From assembly GCA_030529625.1 (NCBI GenBank), contig JAUMWN010000014.1:1-40804 (forward strand): 40,804 nucleotides of DNA, in the 5' to 3' direction. The notes under the pieces were generated by a model. The model was not told the DNA's origin. It worked only from the letters and a program-made list of their open reading frames with translations, and did not search any database. Below, in pieces: positions 15,685 through 24,525 of the stretch. The stretch comes from Coriobacteriales bacterium. GTDB taxonomy: Bacteria > Actinomycetota > Coriobacteriia > Coriobacteriales > Atopobiaceae. Made by a program: the position numbers and the translations under genes. Position 1 is the stretch's first letter. Each line of letters starts with the position of its first letter.

Positions 15685-18306
15685 ATGAGACCAAGGGACA
15701 CCCGCGATTCACTGCGCATGGACAGGGCCAGGACCCTGCTTGCCATCCTCGTGATTGTTGTGGCAATCGTGGGGGCCTGTCTTATGGGCGTGCTCGAGTC
15801 GGTTGTCGTCTGTGGCATTGGAGCCGCGATCTCGTCCCTCGTGATGATGCACCATACTGCCAAGCTGCAAAGGCGCCAGGAGGAGGAGCGACGACACGCG
15901 GCCATGGCCGACTCCACCGTCTCGATGCAGGAGCGGGAACTGGAACAAGACGGACAGCCGGCGCAGGAGACCCACGCGCCCGATCCGGTGTCCGAATCCA
16001 TGCAAGAGCCCGCGGCCACAGACGCAAGCGGGCAAACGGTCACCGGCAGTGAGCCAGAGCGCGCAGGTGCAAGCGACAAGGCGCACGCGACGCTCGATGT
16101 GAGCACCGCACGAGAGGCTTCCGCCCCGAGCGACCATGCGCCCGAGCCCGCCGGCACGCAGCAACCCGTCTTCTCGTTCGATGCGTTTCGTCTGGACGTC
16201 CTCACCAGCGACGAGCCGCTGGAGTTTCTCCGCGACTTCGTCCGGTCGACGCAAGGCGCGAGCGATGGCGACGCCTCCCCCAGTGCGTTTGAGCAGTACC
16301 TAGCCAAGCAGCTCGAAGAGTCGGGCCTGCTCGATGCAGACGAGGAGCTCGGCGAGGTGCGAATGGTGTGGCCCCGGCACAGCCAACTGTTCTACCTGCG
16401 CTGTCCGCCCGGCAAGATAACCTATGCCTCCTACCTCACGGCGCTGCGCATAGAGGCGGCGCTCAACATGGCACTCTTCGCCTCTCGCTACTACCACGAC
16501 ACCGCCACGGCGAACCTGGAGGACCTGTACCGCCTGCAGGCGCGAATCCTGCGCTCGGTGTGTTCGCAGGCACCCGACGTGGAGACGGCAGACTGGGGAT
16601 ACCTGGCCATGCCGTGGCAGTCGAGCCATGGCCCGCAGGCCCTGGGCGAGTGGTCGCTACGCCAATCCATAGCCGAGGCCATAGAGGGCGCCCAGGTCCC
16701 CTATCGCCTGGAGGCCTCATTTCGCAGCAACGTGTCCGCAGGCGACGTAGCCATACAGACCACGTACGTGCCGCCCCTGGTGTTCCCACGCTCTACGTTT
16801 GCCCAGGACCTTGGCATCGTACCCACCACCTCCCAAATGCGCTCGCGAGAGGCGTCACGCTATGCCGCAAGCATTGGCATTCTGCTTGCCGCCAGCGCGT
16901 TTCGCGCCAACTCGCGCATCAGGCGCGTATGGGTCTCGTGCGTGGAGGAAACGCCCTCACGCCATGTGTGCCGCTATTCCGTTTGCTTTGACCGACGGGC
17001 GTTCTCGCGCTTGCGCCTGGATGCCATCGGCGATCCCGTGCAAGTGCTCGCCGACTTTGGTGCGCCCTCCGTCGACGACGTGGACGGTCTGCTGCCCACC
17101 GAGCCGTGCTTCTACCTAGAGGACGAGCGCTTCTGCCCGCACATGCGCCACGACCTGTGGCACCTGAGCGAGCGCTCGCTCAACACCCAGGCCACGCTCA
17201 TGCTGGGCGCCAACCGCGTGTCCGACCTCATCATCCACGAAGAGCTGCCGCGATCGGTTGCTGCCGACAGCATCCTGAGCAGGCTCGAGGGCTCGCAGCG
17301 GGCGAGCTCGGCAGAGCAGAGCGTGCGGGCCATCCTAGACGTGGCACACGCGACGTCGGATTTCTCGGTTCTCGACGCCACCGAGCGGCTCGTTGGCAAG
17401 ATCGTGGACGGCAAGGTAGACCCCGCCGACGAGCACGCGGTGCGCGACGAGCTCATGCACGGTGACGTGCTGAGCCGCACGGTCGAGCGTGCCCAAAGCC
17501 TTGCCCAGGCCGGTGAGCACCGCGAGGCGCTCTCGCTGCTGCAGGCCGAGCTCAGGCGCATAGACCAGAGCGGCTGGTACGACGACACCAAGGTGATTGC
17601 CTGCCGCAGCTTTGACAGCTTTGCCGAGCGCTGCCTCTACAACAGGATGCACCGCGGGGACGGCCGCAGCGTGATGCTCGTGCCCGATGCGTACGTGATG
17701 GCACATCTGTTTGCCTCGGCGCTTATCGTTGGCTCCCAGGAGCCTTCCGAGGGTTTGCTGCAAGACGCCCAGGCCCATGCGCAACGCGCCCTGAGCGTTG
17801 CCCCGCTCTCCCCCGTCGCGCATCTGGGCATGGTGGCATGCCTGGAGCAGCTGGGGGATCTGGACGGGGCCGCGGAGCAGCTCGTCAGCCTGCTGGAGGT
17901 GTCCTTTACGCCCCAATCCATAGGCATGGCCTATTACCGCATGGCCGCCATCCAGTTTATGCGCGACGAGTTTGCGGCCTGCCAGGCGTGCTACCTGCAG
18001 AGTGCGCGCGTCTTTGCACCGCTTGCCCCGCTCATCGCCGCGGAGTGCCAGATGCTCATCGCCCACGGCATGCCCTTTGACCAGGACATGGACGCTGACA
18101 AGATCGAGCAGACGCTCGAGCAGCACCACATCCCCTTTGCACCCACCGAGCACACGTCCTATGCCCTGTACGAGTGCGCGGCCGCGTCGGTGGACGCAGA
18201 GGTGTTCCCCGTTGCCAGCGAGCTCCTACGCGTCCTAGAGCAGCTCACCGGAGACGACGTGATCCGCTGCATGCGCCAGTCAATCGAGCGGGAGCCGGAC
18301 GAATAA
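15685..18306 (+). CDS. Large membrane-anchored protein with TPR-like C-terminus
   Basis: An 873-residue protein. Two hydrophobic helices lie near the N-terminus (about residues 16-36 and 38-56), followed by a charged coiled-coil-like stretch (KLQRRQEEERRHAAM) and a roughly 100-residue acidic linker. A central globular region (about 170-560) is one I do not recognise. The C-terminal third is helical and repeat-like: GEHREALSLLQAEL, then HAQRALSVAPLSPVAHLGMV with LEQLGDLDGAAEQLV reads as tetratricopeptide units. The ATG at 15685 lies 4 nt after the deacetylase stop, with a G-rich GGGAGGGACG further upstream, so it is probably translated from the same mRNA. It may be an envelope scaffold working with the deacetylases. 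No enzyme motif is visible. Confidence 0.65.
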   Translation: MRPRDTRDSLRMDRARTLLAILVIVVAIVGACLMGVLESVVVCGIGAAISSLVMMHHTAKLQRRQEEERRHAAMADSTVSMQERELEQDGQPAQETHAPDPVSESMQEPAATDASGQTVTGSEPERAGASDKAHATLDVSTAREASAPSDHAPEPAGTQQPVFSFDAFRLDVLTSDEPLEFLRDFVRSTQGASDGDASPSAFEQYLAKQLEESGLLDADEELGEVRMVWPRHSQLFYLRCPPGKITYASYLTALRIEAALNMALFASRYYHDTATANLEDLYRLQARILRSVCSQAPDVETADWGYLAMPWQSSHGPQALGEWSLRQSIAEAIEGAQVPYRLEASFRSNVSAGDVAIQTTYVPPLVFPRSTFAQDLGIVPTTSQMRSREASRYAASIGILLAASAFRANSRIRRVWVSCVEETPSRHVCRYSVCFDRRAFSRLRLDAIGDPVQVLADFGAPSVDDVDGLLPTEPCFYLEDERFCPHMRHDLWHLSERSLNTQATLMLGANRVSDLIIHEELPRSVAADSILSRLEGSQRASSAEQSVRAILDVAHATSDFSVLDATERLVGKIVDGKVDPADEHAVRDELMHGDVLSRTVERAQSLAQAGEHREALSLLQAELRRIDQSGWYDDTKVIACRSFDSFAERCLYNRMHRGDGRSVMLVPDAYVMAHLFASALIVGSQEPSEGLLQDAQAHAQRALSVAPLSPVAHLGMVACLEQLGDLDGAAEQLVSLLEVSFTPQSIGMAYYRMAAIQFMRDEFAACQACYLQSARVFAPLAPLIAAECQMLIAHGMPFDQDMDADKIEQTLEQHHIPFAPTEHTSYALYECAAASVDAEVFPVASELLRVLEQLTGDDVIRCMRQSIEREPDE

Positions 18307-18308
18307 AT

Positions 18309-18339
18309 CTGCACTGGGGGGACTGTCCCCCCAGTGCAG
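18309..18339. repeat. GGGGGGACTGTCCCCCC palindrome with paired arms (copy 4)
   Basis: A perfect hairpin, CTGCACTGG then GGGGACTGTCCCC then CCAGTGCAG, lying 2 nt after the stop at 18306 and 7 nt before the end of the convergent dipeptidase gene. The outer arm differs from copies 1 and 3 but is fully complementary. Confidence 0.85.
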
Positions 18340-18346
18340 GCGGATG

Positions 18347-19783
18347 CTAGGCCAGCACGTCCATGAGGCGCTGGATCGCGACGATGTAGATGACCAGGGC
18401 ACGCTTGAGCTCAGCCTCCGAGACACCCTCGTTGGGCCCATGCTCCTGCCCCACCCAGCTCGGTGCGGGACAGGTGGGGTCGTCGGGGCCAAACGCGACG
18501 GCCTTGTCAAAGTGGCGGGCATACGTTCCCCCGCCAATGGTGATGGGAGCGTCGTCGCGCCCCGTCACGTGGTTGTACGTGTCCACGAGCACACGCACCT
18601 CCGGCAAGTCGGGCGACTGGTAGAAGGGCTCGACGGCATCCCAATCCACCAGCTCACAGCCATGCTCTGTGGCGGTCGCCTCCACGAGGTTGCGTAGGCG
18701 CCCGCCCGTCGTGCTCGTGGGAAAGCGCATGTCGATGGTTTGGCGCATGCGCACCTGCCCGTCGCGCTCCTCGGTGCCCACGGTACCGCCAACGCACGTG
18801 AGCGGACCAAACGCGTCGTCACTCGTGGACACGCCAATGCCCGTTCCATGGGCGTCTGCCAACAGGCGGCGCTCGAACTCCAGGAAGTCGCGCTCTGGCT
18901 CGCCACACAGGTTGTGGTCGAGTAAGTGGCACACCAGCATGCCGATGGCGTTTCTTGTCCCCTCGGGCATCGAGGCATGTCCACCAATGCCCTGCGCGCG
19001 CAGCCTATACAGACGGCCTTCCTCGACCTCCTCCACCGCTATGCCATCACACGATGGTGGCATGCATGCGGCTCGCACCAGCGCGCTGGCCTGGCCGGGC
19101 ACGGCGTTGGAAACCGTCCCGCCCTCAAGCGACACGACGCGCGTCTCAGGTGCGGGAACGGCAGGCGAGGCTACGGCCGCCGTGGCATGTCCCTTCTCAC
19201 CGCATATGAGCGGAAAGCATGCATCGGGAGTAAAGCAGAATGCCGGCTGCGGATAGTGCCGGAGGTACTGTTCCACGTCCTGCATGCCCGTTTCCTCGTT
19301 GCACCCCACGATGCAGCGCAATGTGAGCGGCGGCCGCTCCGCATGAGCCTCCTGCCTCCTTGCAAAGTAGTGCGCGGCATACAGCGACAGGACCAGCGGG
19401 CCCTTGTCATCGAGAACACCACGACCAAGCAGATAACCACCCTTGCGCGTCACGCGCAGCGGGTCGAAGTCCCAGCCCGTGCCCACCGGGACGATGTCCA
19501 CATGGCCGATGGTTGCCACGTGGCGCTCATCGACACCTGCAAGGTCGCCAAAGCCGATGTAGCCATCTAGATTGGTGGTTGTGAGGCCCAGGCGCTGAGC
19601 CAAGGCAAGCGCGCGTGTAAGCGCCTCGTGCGGGCCAGGGCCAAAGGGCATTCCGTCCTGAGCGCATGAGGTGTCCTCGACACTTTCCACCTGCACCAGA
19701 TAGTCGATGTCGGACACCACATCCTCCCACACGTCCTCCACAAACGCACGGGCATCCTGCACCATCTGCTCCACGTCTTGCAT
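18347..19783 (-). CDS. M20-family dipeptidase (PepV/Sapep-like)
   Basis: A 478-residue metallopeptidase. Metal ligands and catalytic residues sit in the M20 order: GHVDIVP (H94, D96), GRGVLDDKGPL (D125/D126), CNEETG (E163 base, E164), and a distant C-terminal histidine in QEHGPNEG. The middle holds the dimerisation lid (about 200-330). The length and the GRGVLDDKGP form fit the PepV/Sapep dipeptidase branch rather than DapE or ArgE. It would cleave dipeptides in the cytoplasm. That would suit an organism importing peptides through an Opp-type system such as that at 32800-38224. The ATG at 19783 is chosen because GGAGG lies 5 nt upstream. It is divergent from a HAD gene with a 77-bp gap. Confidence 0.9.
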   Translation of the reverse strand: MQDVEQMVQDARAFVEDVWEDVVSDIDYLVQVESVEDTSCAQDGMPFGPGPHEALTRALALAQRLGLTTTNLDGYIGFGDLAGVDERHVATIGHVDIVPVGTGWDFDPLRVTRKGGYLLGRGVLDDKGPLVLSLYAAHYFARRQEAHAERPPLTLRCIVGCNEETGMQDVEQYLRHYPQPAFCFTPDACFPLICGEKGHATAAVASPAVPAPETRVVSLEGGTVSNAVPGQASALVRAACMPPSCDGIAVEEVEEGRLYRLRAQGIGGHASMPEGTRNAIGMLVCHLLDHNLCGEPERDFLEFERRLLADAHGTGIGVSTSDDAFGPLTCVGGTVGTEERDGQVRMRQTIDMRFPTSTTGGRLRNLVEATATEHGCELVDWDAVEPFYQSPDLPEVRVLVDTYNHVTGRDDAPITIGGGTYARHFDKAVAFGPDDPTCPAPSWVGQEHGPNEGVSEAELKRALVIYIVAIQRLMDVLA

Positions 19784-19815
19784 GCTCTCCTCCACGATGT
19801 CGTATTCTGTGCCGT

Positions 19816-19824
19816 TGGTATGAT
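19816..19824 (+). promoter_or_regulatory. Extended -10 promoter element for the HAD gene at 19861
   Basis: TGGTATGAT matches the TGnTATAAT extended -10 pattern, 36 nt upstream of the GTG start at 19861. No convincing -35 is seen, which is tolerable with an extended -10. Confidence 0.45.
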
Positions 19825-19860
19825 ACGCTCTTTTATCGGTTTCGCACCGAAGGAGCAAAA

Positions 19861-20538
19861 GTGGACACAAGCAGTTTGGCCTTGCGGCCCTTGCACCCTC
19901 ACAACATGAGTGCCGCGATCTTTGACTTTGACGGCACGCTGGCAGACACCGCGGCCTTGTGGCATGAGGTCGACCGGCAGTTCTTCCAACGGCGCGGCAT
20001 GGTGTGCGACCCAGACTACGCGCAGCGTCTGGCGACGCTTGGGTTTGCTGACGGCGCACGATACACCATCGACCGATACGGGCTTGCCGAGTCTGTGGAG
20101 GACGTATGCGCAGAATGGAGAAACGCCAGCGAGCGCCTATACAAGACGAGCGTTACCCTGCGTCCTGGTGCCCGGGAGTATCTGCTTCGGCTTCGGGCCC
20201 ATGGGGTACCCTGTGCCCTCGCCACGACCAACACGGCCTCAGTATTGGATTCCATGGAGCACGTAAACGTGCGGGAGCTCTTTTGCGAGCGCGTGTATGG
20301 GTCCGAGGTGTCGCGGAGCAAGAACCACCCCGACATCTATTTGGAAGCGGCGCGCAGGCTTGGAGTCGATCCGCACATGTGCATAGTGTTTGAGGACATC
20401 GCGCCCGCTCTGCGTGCCGCGCAGCGCGCAGGGATGACTGCCTGCGGCGTGCGCGCAAACGACGCCAGCCAACCCGTTGGAACCCTGCGTGCCACAGCCG
20501 ACCTCTGGCTGGACGACTGGCGCGACCTGGCCGAGTAA
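19861..20538 (+). CDS. HAD-IA phosphatase, beta-phosphoglucomutase-like
   Basis: A 225-residue HAD hydrolase. Motif I is AAIFDFDGTLADTAALWHEV, motif II is CALATTNT, the motif III lysine is in SRSKNHPDIYLEAARRLG, and motif IV is CIVFEDIAPALRAA. The KxxPDIYL and FEDxxxALxAA blocks are typical of the beta-phosphoglucomutase/sugar-phosphatase branch. The GTG at 19861 is preferred because AAGGAG lies 5 nt upstream; this leaves a 15-residue lead before motif I. An internal ATG (MSAAIFDFD) is possible but has no ribosome site. It stands alone between a divergent dipeptidase and a convergent cold-shock gene. The substrate cannot be told from the sequence. Confidence 0.85.
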   Translation: MDTSSLALRPLHPHNMSAAIFDFDGTLADTAALWHEVDRQFFQRRGMVCDPDYAQRLATLGFADGARYTIDRYGLAESVEDVCAEWRNASERLYKTSVTLRPGAREYLLRLRAHGVPCALATTNTASVLDSMEHVNVRELFCERVYGSEVSRSKNHPDIYLEAARRLGVDPHMCIVFEDIAPALRAAQRAGMTACGVRANDASQPVGTLRATADLWLDDWRDLAE

Positions 20539-20566
20539 GCGTCCGGTATCGTCCACCTGCGGGCAC

Positions 20567-20595
20567 AAAAAAGAGGACGGCGCGATACACCGTCC
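20567..20595 (-). terminator. Intrinsic terminator of the cold-shock gene
   Basis: On the minus strand, GGACGG, a 9-nt loop and CCGTCC are followed by TCTTTTTT. It lies 27 nt after the cold-shock gene stop and is a classical Rho-independent terminator. Confidence 0.8.
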
Positions 20596-20621
20596 CCCTT
20601 CACAGCCTATTGTGCGTACGA

Positions 20622-20825
20622 CTAGATCTTGCGCACGTTGGAAGCCTGGAGCTTGCCGTTCTGGCCGTTCGTGATGTCAAACTCGACTGCCTGTCCCTCG
20701 TCGAGCGTCTTGTAGCCGTCCATTTGGATCTCGCTGAAGTGGACGAACAGGTCGTCGCCGTCCTCGCGAGAGATGAAGCCGTAGCCCTTGTCGCCGTTGA
20801 ACCACTTAACAGTACCCTGAGCCAT
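20622..20825 (-). CDS. cspA: Cold-shock domain protein
   Basis: A 67-residue single-domain cold-shock protein. It starts [20 protein letters not shown], carries RNP1 as KGYGFI and RNP2 as DLFVHFSEI, and ends in the expected [15 protein letters not shown]. Such proteins bind single-stranded RNA and DNA and melt mRNA structure in the cold or during growth. The ATG at 20825 follows AAAGG by about 6 nt and sits in a purine-rich leader (AAAGAAAGAAAGG). The 273-bp gap to the next gene is long enough for a structured leader, which is common for csp mRNAs, but I cannot define one. An intrinsic terminator follows at 20567-20595. The cspA symbol is by family only. Confidence 0.95.
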   Translation of the reverse strand: MAQGTVKWFNGDKGYGFISREDGDDLFVHFSEIQMDGYKTLDEGQAVEFDITNGQNGKLQASNVRKI

Positions 20826-21013
20826 TTCGTGCCTTTCTTTCTTTAGCCCCGCAGGGCAAAACGCTGCGCTTGCGCGCCATACCTGTGGCCTGAATAACCA
20901 CGGGGGATATATTACCCCAAGCGAGACCAATTCATACTGCCAATCTCAACAATTCCGTCCCCGGAGAAATACTTGACGAGAAGCACTCGTTGGTGTTAGG
21001 GACCCCAGGAGTT

Positions 21014-21076
21014 GTGCTCAAGCGACAGTCCCCCGTGCACAGGGGACTGTCCCCTGAGCACAGGGGACTGGCCCCT
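21014..21076. repeat. GGGGACTGTCCCC palindrome cluster (copy 5)
   Basis: Outer arms GTGCTCA (21014) and TGAGCAC (21055) enclose a degenerate core (GCGACAGTCCCCC) and a good core AGGGGACTGTCCCCT at 21041. A further core with one change, AGGGGACTGGCCCCT, follows at 21062. It lies between the cold-shock leader and the 3' end of the DUF4012 gene. The degenerate cores show how these repeats decay. Confidence 0.8.
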
Positions 21077-21098
21077 GAGTACGACTGTGAGCCTGGCG

Positions 21099-23051
21099 CT
21101 AGAACGGTTTCCAGCCGGCAATATGCTGCGGCGTGGGCGTGGTGTCGAGCTGCATGTACTCCTCGGCCTCGGCCGGAACCGTAACGTCGTAGGTAATGTG
21201 CAGGGACTCGCCCGGCTTGAGGCGCGTGAGGCCGGAGGCCATCTCGTGGCCGTCGGTGTTGCCGGTATTAAACGTCTTGGAGTAGATCATCTTGTTCTCG
21301 TCGTCGATCTTCACGTTTTCCAGCTTACTCTCCACCGGCGCGTACACCAGCACATAGGTGAGCATCTCGCCACGCTGCTTAATCAGGCTGTTGTCCTTGG
21401 AACCCACCACGTAGTCGGGGGCATCCTTGGCCAGCTGGTCGGTGAGGTGGTTCTCCAGCGTGGTAGTTACGTGGTAGGTCTTGGTCCCATCCGCGTTTTC
21501 CACCGGAGTGCCAAAGTCGGTGTAGGAGTTGAGGTACCAGTCGATCTTGGACCAGGTGAAGTCGTTAAAGTACACGCCCGTGTACGGCTCGACCGGATCC
21601 TTCTTGAGCGCACCCGAGAGCCCCAGCGTTTGGATGACCTCCTGCTCGTCCACGTCGCGGAACCACACCATCAGGTCGCGGTTGGCGGCGCCCGTCCCTA
21701 TCATGTTGCCAAAGTCGGAGAGGTCGATCTTGCCCAGACCATGCGTGAGCTCCGAGAAGGCCAGTTGGGCAATTGCCGCAAACATGGCGTCCTGCTTGGC
21801 CACAGGCAGGTCCCAGTACACGCGCGAGAGGATGAACTCCGCGGCGTTGTTGCCGTCAACATGGACGCCCTCTACGTCCACCGAGCCACCCGTGAGCTTG
21901 AGGATCTCGCCTAGGAAGATGGGGTCCACCGCGATGATGCCGTCCACCATGAGGTAGCCGTCGCCATAACCTTCCTGCTCGAGCGCGTAAATCTGAGACA
22001 CGACCTCGGCGACACGCGGGTAGTTGGGGTTGGTGCCCACCGAAGTGACCATGTCCACGGAGTCGGTGTTGTAGATGGACTGCTCGTCCTTGGCGATGTC
22101 CACCTCCTGGCGAACGTTTTGGGGGCTGGCAAAGTCGCCCAGCTCGAGCTTGCCGTTGTCCAGGACGAGGCGACCCCACGAGCCGGGGAAGCCGCCAACC
22201 GAGCGCAGCTCCGCGTTGCTCTGGGCCAGCACCAGATAGTTGCGCGGCTCACCGTTGGCGCCAAGCATGTCGGGGATGTGCTCGGCGAGCACGTCAGCGT
22301 TGTCGGCCACGTTTACCACGGTCTCCAGAATGGAGTCGCCCTGCGTGATGGCATCGTTGAGCTGACGAATCGAGCCGGGCTGCATCTCGTCGAACGACTC
22401 GCTCGCACGCTTGAGCGAGGGAGCGAGTTCGCCGAGGAGCAACACGGCGTTTTGCAGGCTTTCCGCGTTTATCTCACCATCGCTCATAAAACTGCTCATG
22501 GAGACGCCGGCCAGCTTCTTGGATATGGGCTCCAGACCGTTGGTAACGACGTCGTCGGCCACGTGCACCAACTCGCGGACGTTTGCCACATCAGCACCCA
22601 CAAACGGCGTGCAGCTCGCAAACTCCCATATTGGCGACTCGGCCTCGTAGCACATGGTCCCGGTAGCCTTGGCGAGGTTGGAGACGCTCTTTCCCACAGC
22701 ATCCTCGTCACCCGACTTCATGCCTTGAAGCATGCCCGTCGCCGACTCCTTGGCGGCCTTTGCCTGGCCAACCACCGAAGACACCGAAAGGCCCAGCATG
22801 AGAACCACGAGCAGCACGCACAGCACCGGCACGCCCACGATGAGCGCATGACGCATGCGCCTGGAGAGCATGAATCGCGGGTACTCGACATCTGCACCCA
22901 AATACACGTTCTCGCGCCTTACGGGCGTGGGCACAACGTCGCTCGACGTCCAAAACGACGAGACGTCGTCGAGATGGGCGTCGAACAGCTCGTCTCGACT
23001 TGGATCTGCGCCCTGTCCTCCGTCCGGATTGCCTGTCCGGTAATTCGACAT
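21099..23051 (-). CDS. DUF4012 cell-envelope protein
   Basis: A 650-residue protein with a polar cytoplasmic N-terminus (about 65 residues), one membrane helix (about 69-90) and a large extracytoplasmic part. The diagnostic DUF4012 stretch is NYLVLAQSNAELRSVGGFPG near residue 270, followed by WGRLVLDNGKLELGDFASP. The C-terminal 150 residues are strand-rich. DUF4012 proteins occur in Gram-positive bacteria near capsule and glycosyltransferase genes, but their activity is unknown. The ATG at 23051 has GGGGG about 8 nt upstream. It is a single gene, flanked on both sides by GGGACTGTCCC repeats. Confidence 0.85.
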   Translation of the reverse strand: MSNYRTGNPDGGQGADPSRDELFDAHLDDVSSFWTSSDVVPTPVRRENVYLGADVEYPRFMLSRRMRHALIVGVPVLCVLLVVLMLGLSVSSVVGQAKAAKESATGMLQGMKSGDEDAVGKSVSNLAKATGTMCYEAESPIWEFASCTPFVGADVANVRELVHVADDVVTNGLEPISKKLAGVSMSSFMSDGEINAESLQNAVLLLGELAPSLKRASESFDEMQPGSIRQLNDAITQGDSILETVVNVADNADVLAEHIPDMLGANGEPRNYLVLAQSNAELRSVGGFPGSWGRLVLDNGKLELGDFASPQNVRQEVDIAKDEQSIYNTDSVDMVTSVGTNPNYPRVAEVVSQIYALEQEGYGDGYLMVDGIIAVDPIFLGEILKLTGGSVDVEGVHVDGNNAAEFILSRVYWDLPVAKQDAMFAAIAQLAFSELTHGLGKIDLSDFGNMIGTGAANRDLMVWFRDVDEQEVIQTLGLSGALKKDPVEPYTGVYFNDFTWSKIDWYLNSYTDFGTPVENADGTKTYHVTTTLENHLTDQLAKDAPDYVVGSKDNSLIKQRGEMLTYVLVYAPVESKLENVKIDDENKMIYSKTFNTGNTDGHEMASGLTRLKPGESLHITYDVTVPAEAEEYMQLDTTPTPQHIAGWKPF

Positions 23052-23170
23052 GAGGAAACCCCCATCCAGTTCGTTGCGTATCTCTCAATACCTTACCCCA
23101 TGGCACGCCGTGCAAGCGTCACGCTTTTGTGCACAAACGCATTCTCCACGTGCCCGGCGCAGTCGATTCC

Positions 23171-23218
23171 GTGCTTGGGGGACTGTCCCCTGTGCCCGGG
23201 GGACTGTCCCCCGAGCAC
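23171..23218. repeat. Double GGGGGACTGTCCCC palindrome (copy 6)
   Basis: Two cores in the same orientation (about 23176-23191 and 23197-23212) sit inside outer arms GTGCT and AGCAC, so either two small hairpins or one large one can form. It lies in the 282-bp gap between the divergent DUF4012 and serA genes, which shows that these repeats are not restricted to gene 3' ends. Confidence 0.85.
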
Positions 23219-23333
23219 GGCATTGGACCGGGAAACTGTGGGGATATCCCCAAATTCTGCAGGCGTAATAAAGAAATCGCACGTTACTGCTAAGATGCCT
23301 CATGCAACGTACCCAAAGCTCGAGGAGATTCTT

Positions 23334-24509
23334 ATGTATAGGGTTCACTGCATAAACAACATCGCCAAGGTGGGCACCGATGCCCTTGGTGAGCAGTTCG
23401 CGCTCACCGACAACGCCTCCCAGGCCGATGCCATATTGGTAAGAAGCGCCAACTTGCACGAGATGGACTTCTCCAACAAGCTGCTTGCCATCGCCCGTGC
23501 CGGCGCCGGCGTAAACAACATCCCCCTGGAGCGCTGCGCCGAGCAGGGCGTCGTGGTCTTTAACACGCCCGGCGCCAACGCCAACGGCGTAAAGGAGCTG
23601 GTGATTGCCGGCATGCTGCTGGCGGCACGCGACATTAGGGGCGGCATCGAATGGGTCAACCGCCACTCCGACGACCCCCAGGTGGGCGTGCTCGCCGAGA
23701 AGGCCAAGAACCGCTTTGCCGGGACCGAGCTGGCCGGCAAGACCCTGGGCGTGATTGGCCTGGGCGCCATCGGTGCCATGGTGGCCAACGCCGGCCGCAG
23801 CCTGGGCATGCACGTTATGGGCTACGACCCGTACCTTTCGGTTAAGTACGCCTGGAGCCTGGATCGACACGTGCGTCACGTTAACGACCTCAAGGACATT
23901 TGGGCCAACGCCGACTACATTACCATCCACATCCCGGCCACCGACGCCACGCGCGGCATTATTAGCCGCAAGGCCATCGCGGCCATGAAGGACGACGTGG
24001 TGGTCCTCAACTACGCGCGCGACGTGCTTGTGGACGAGCGGGCCATGGCCGAGGCGCTGCAGGAGGGACATGTTTCGCACTACATGACTGACTTTGCCAA
24101 CGCCAACTCCACGCAAATGCCCCGCGCCATCGTAACGCCGCACCTGGGCGCCTCGACCAAGGAGGCAGAGGACAACTGCGCCATTATGGCCGCCAACGAG
24201 ATCCGCGACTATCTGGAGAACGGCAACATCACCAACTCCGTGAACTATGGCACCGTGGACCTTGGGCCCATCACCACTCCCATGCGCCTTGCGGTGTTCC
24301 ACAAGAACGTGCCGGGTGTGATTGGCCAAATCACCTCGGCCATCTCCGCGGCAGGGGTAAACATCGAGAACATGACCGACAAGAGCATGGGCGACAACGC
24401 CTACTCGCTCCTGGACCTCTCGGGCGTGATTGACGACTCAATAGAGAGCACCCTCATGGACGTGGACGGCATCTATCGCGTGCGCGTGATCCACGGGAAG
24501 TTTGCTTAG
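23334..24509 (+). CDS. serA: D-3-phosphoglycerate dehydrogenase, first of two tandem copies
   Basis: A 391-residue D-isomer-specific 2-hydroxyacid dehydrogenase with a C-terminal ACT domain (short SerA type). ARAGAGVNNIPLERC and FNTPGANANGVKELV are substrate-domain signatures. The NAD-binding GLGAIG starts at G142, and HLGASTKEAEDN carries the catalytic histidine. The last 70 residues (AVFHKNVPGVIGQITSAI and onward) form the ACT regulatory domain. It oxidises 3-phosphoglycerate to 3-phosphohydroxypyruvate, the first step of serine synthesis. The ATG at 23334 has GAGGAG 6 nt upstream; the much longer upstream open frame is antisense shadow of the DUF4012 gene. A close paralogue follows after 16 nt. 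Confidence 0.9.
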   Translation: MYRVHCINNIAKVGTDALGEQFALTDNASQADAILVRSANLHEMDFSNKLLAIARAGAGVNNIPLERCAEQGVVVFNTPGANANGVKELVIAGMLLAARDIRGGIEWVNRHSDDPQVGVLAEKAKNRFAGTELAGKTLGVIGLGAIGAMVANAGRSLGMHVMGYDPYLSVKYAWSLDRHVRHVNDLKDIWANADYITIHIPATDATRGIISRKAIAAMKDDVVVLNYARDVLVDERAMAEALQEGHVSHYMTDFANANSTQMPRAIVTPHLGASTKEAEDNCAIMAANEIRDYLENGNITNSVNYGTVDLGPITTPMRLAVFHKNVPGVIGQITSAISAAGVNIENMTDKSMGDNAYSLLDLSGVIDDSIESTLMDVDGIYRVRVIHGKFA

Positions 24510-24525
24510 CCAGAAAGGAACTGCC

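Noticed and set aside
14433..16307. Long open frame on the minus strand across the second deacetylase and the start of the TPR-like gene
   Set aside because: It is a mirror of GC-rich coding sequence on the plus strand; it has no ribosome site or recognisable domain, and the plus-strand genes have complete catalytic motifs.
20908..20913. TAATAT as a -10 box for the cold-shock gene (minus strand)
   Set aside because: No -35 at proper spacing; the leader length and start site cannot be decided from sequence alone.
20826..20930. In-frame extension of the cold-shock protein to 102 residues
   Set aside because: The standard family start is at 20825 with a ribosome site; the extra residues match no cold-shock protein.
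22119..23333. Upstream extension of the first serA gene into a 796-codon frame
   Set aside because: The extension is antisense to the DUF4012 gene and crosses a palindrome repeat; a strong ribosome site marks the start at 23334.
23052..23333. Riboswitch or T-box leader upstream of serA
   Set aside because: Apart from the palindrome repeat and a small GGGGATATCCCC palindrome, no conserved riboswitch or T-box elements could be recognised.
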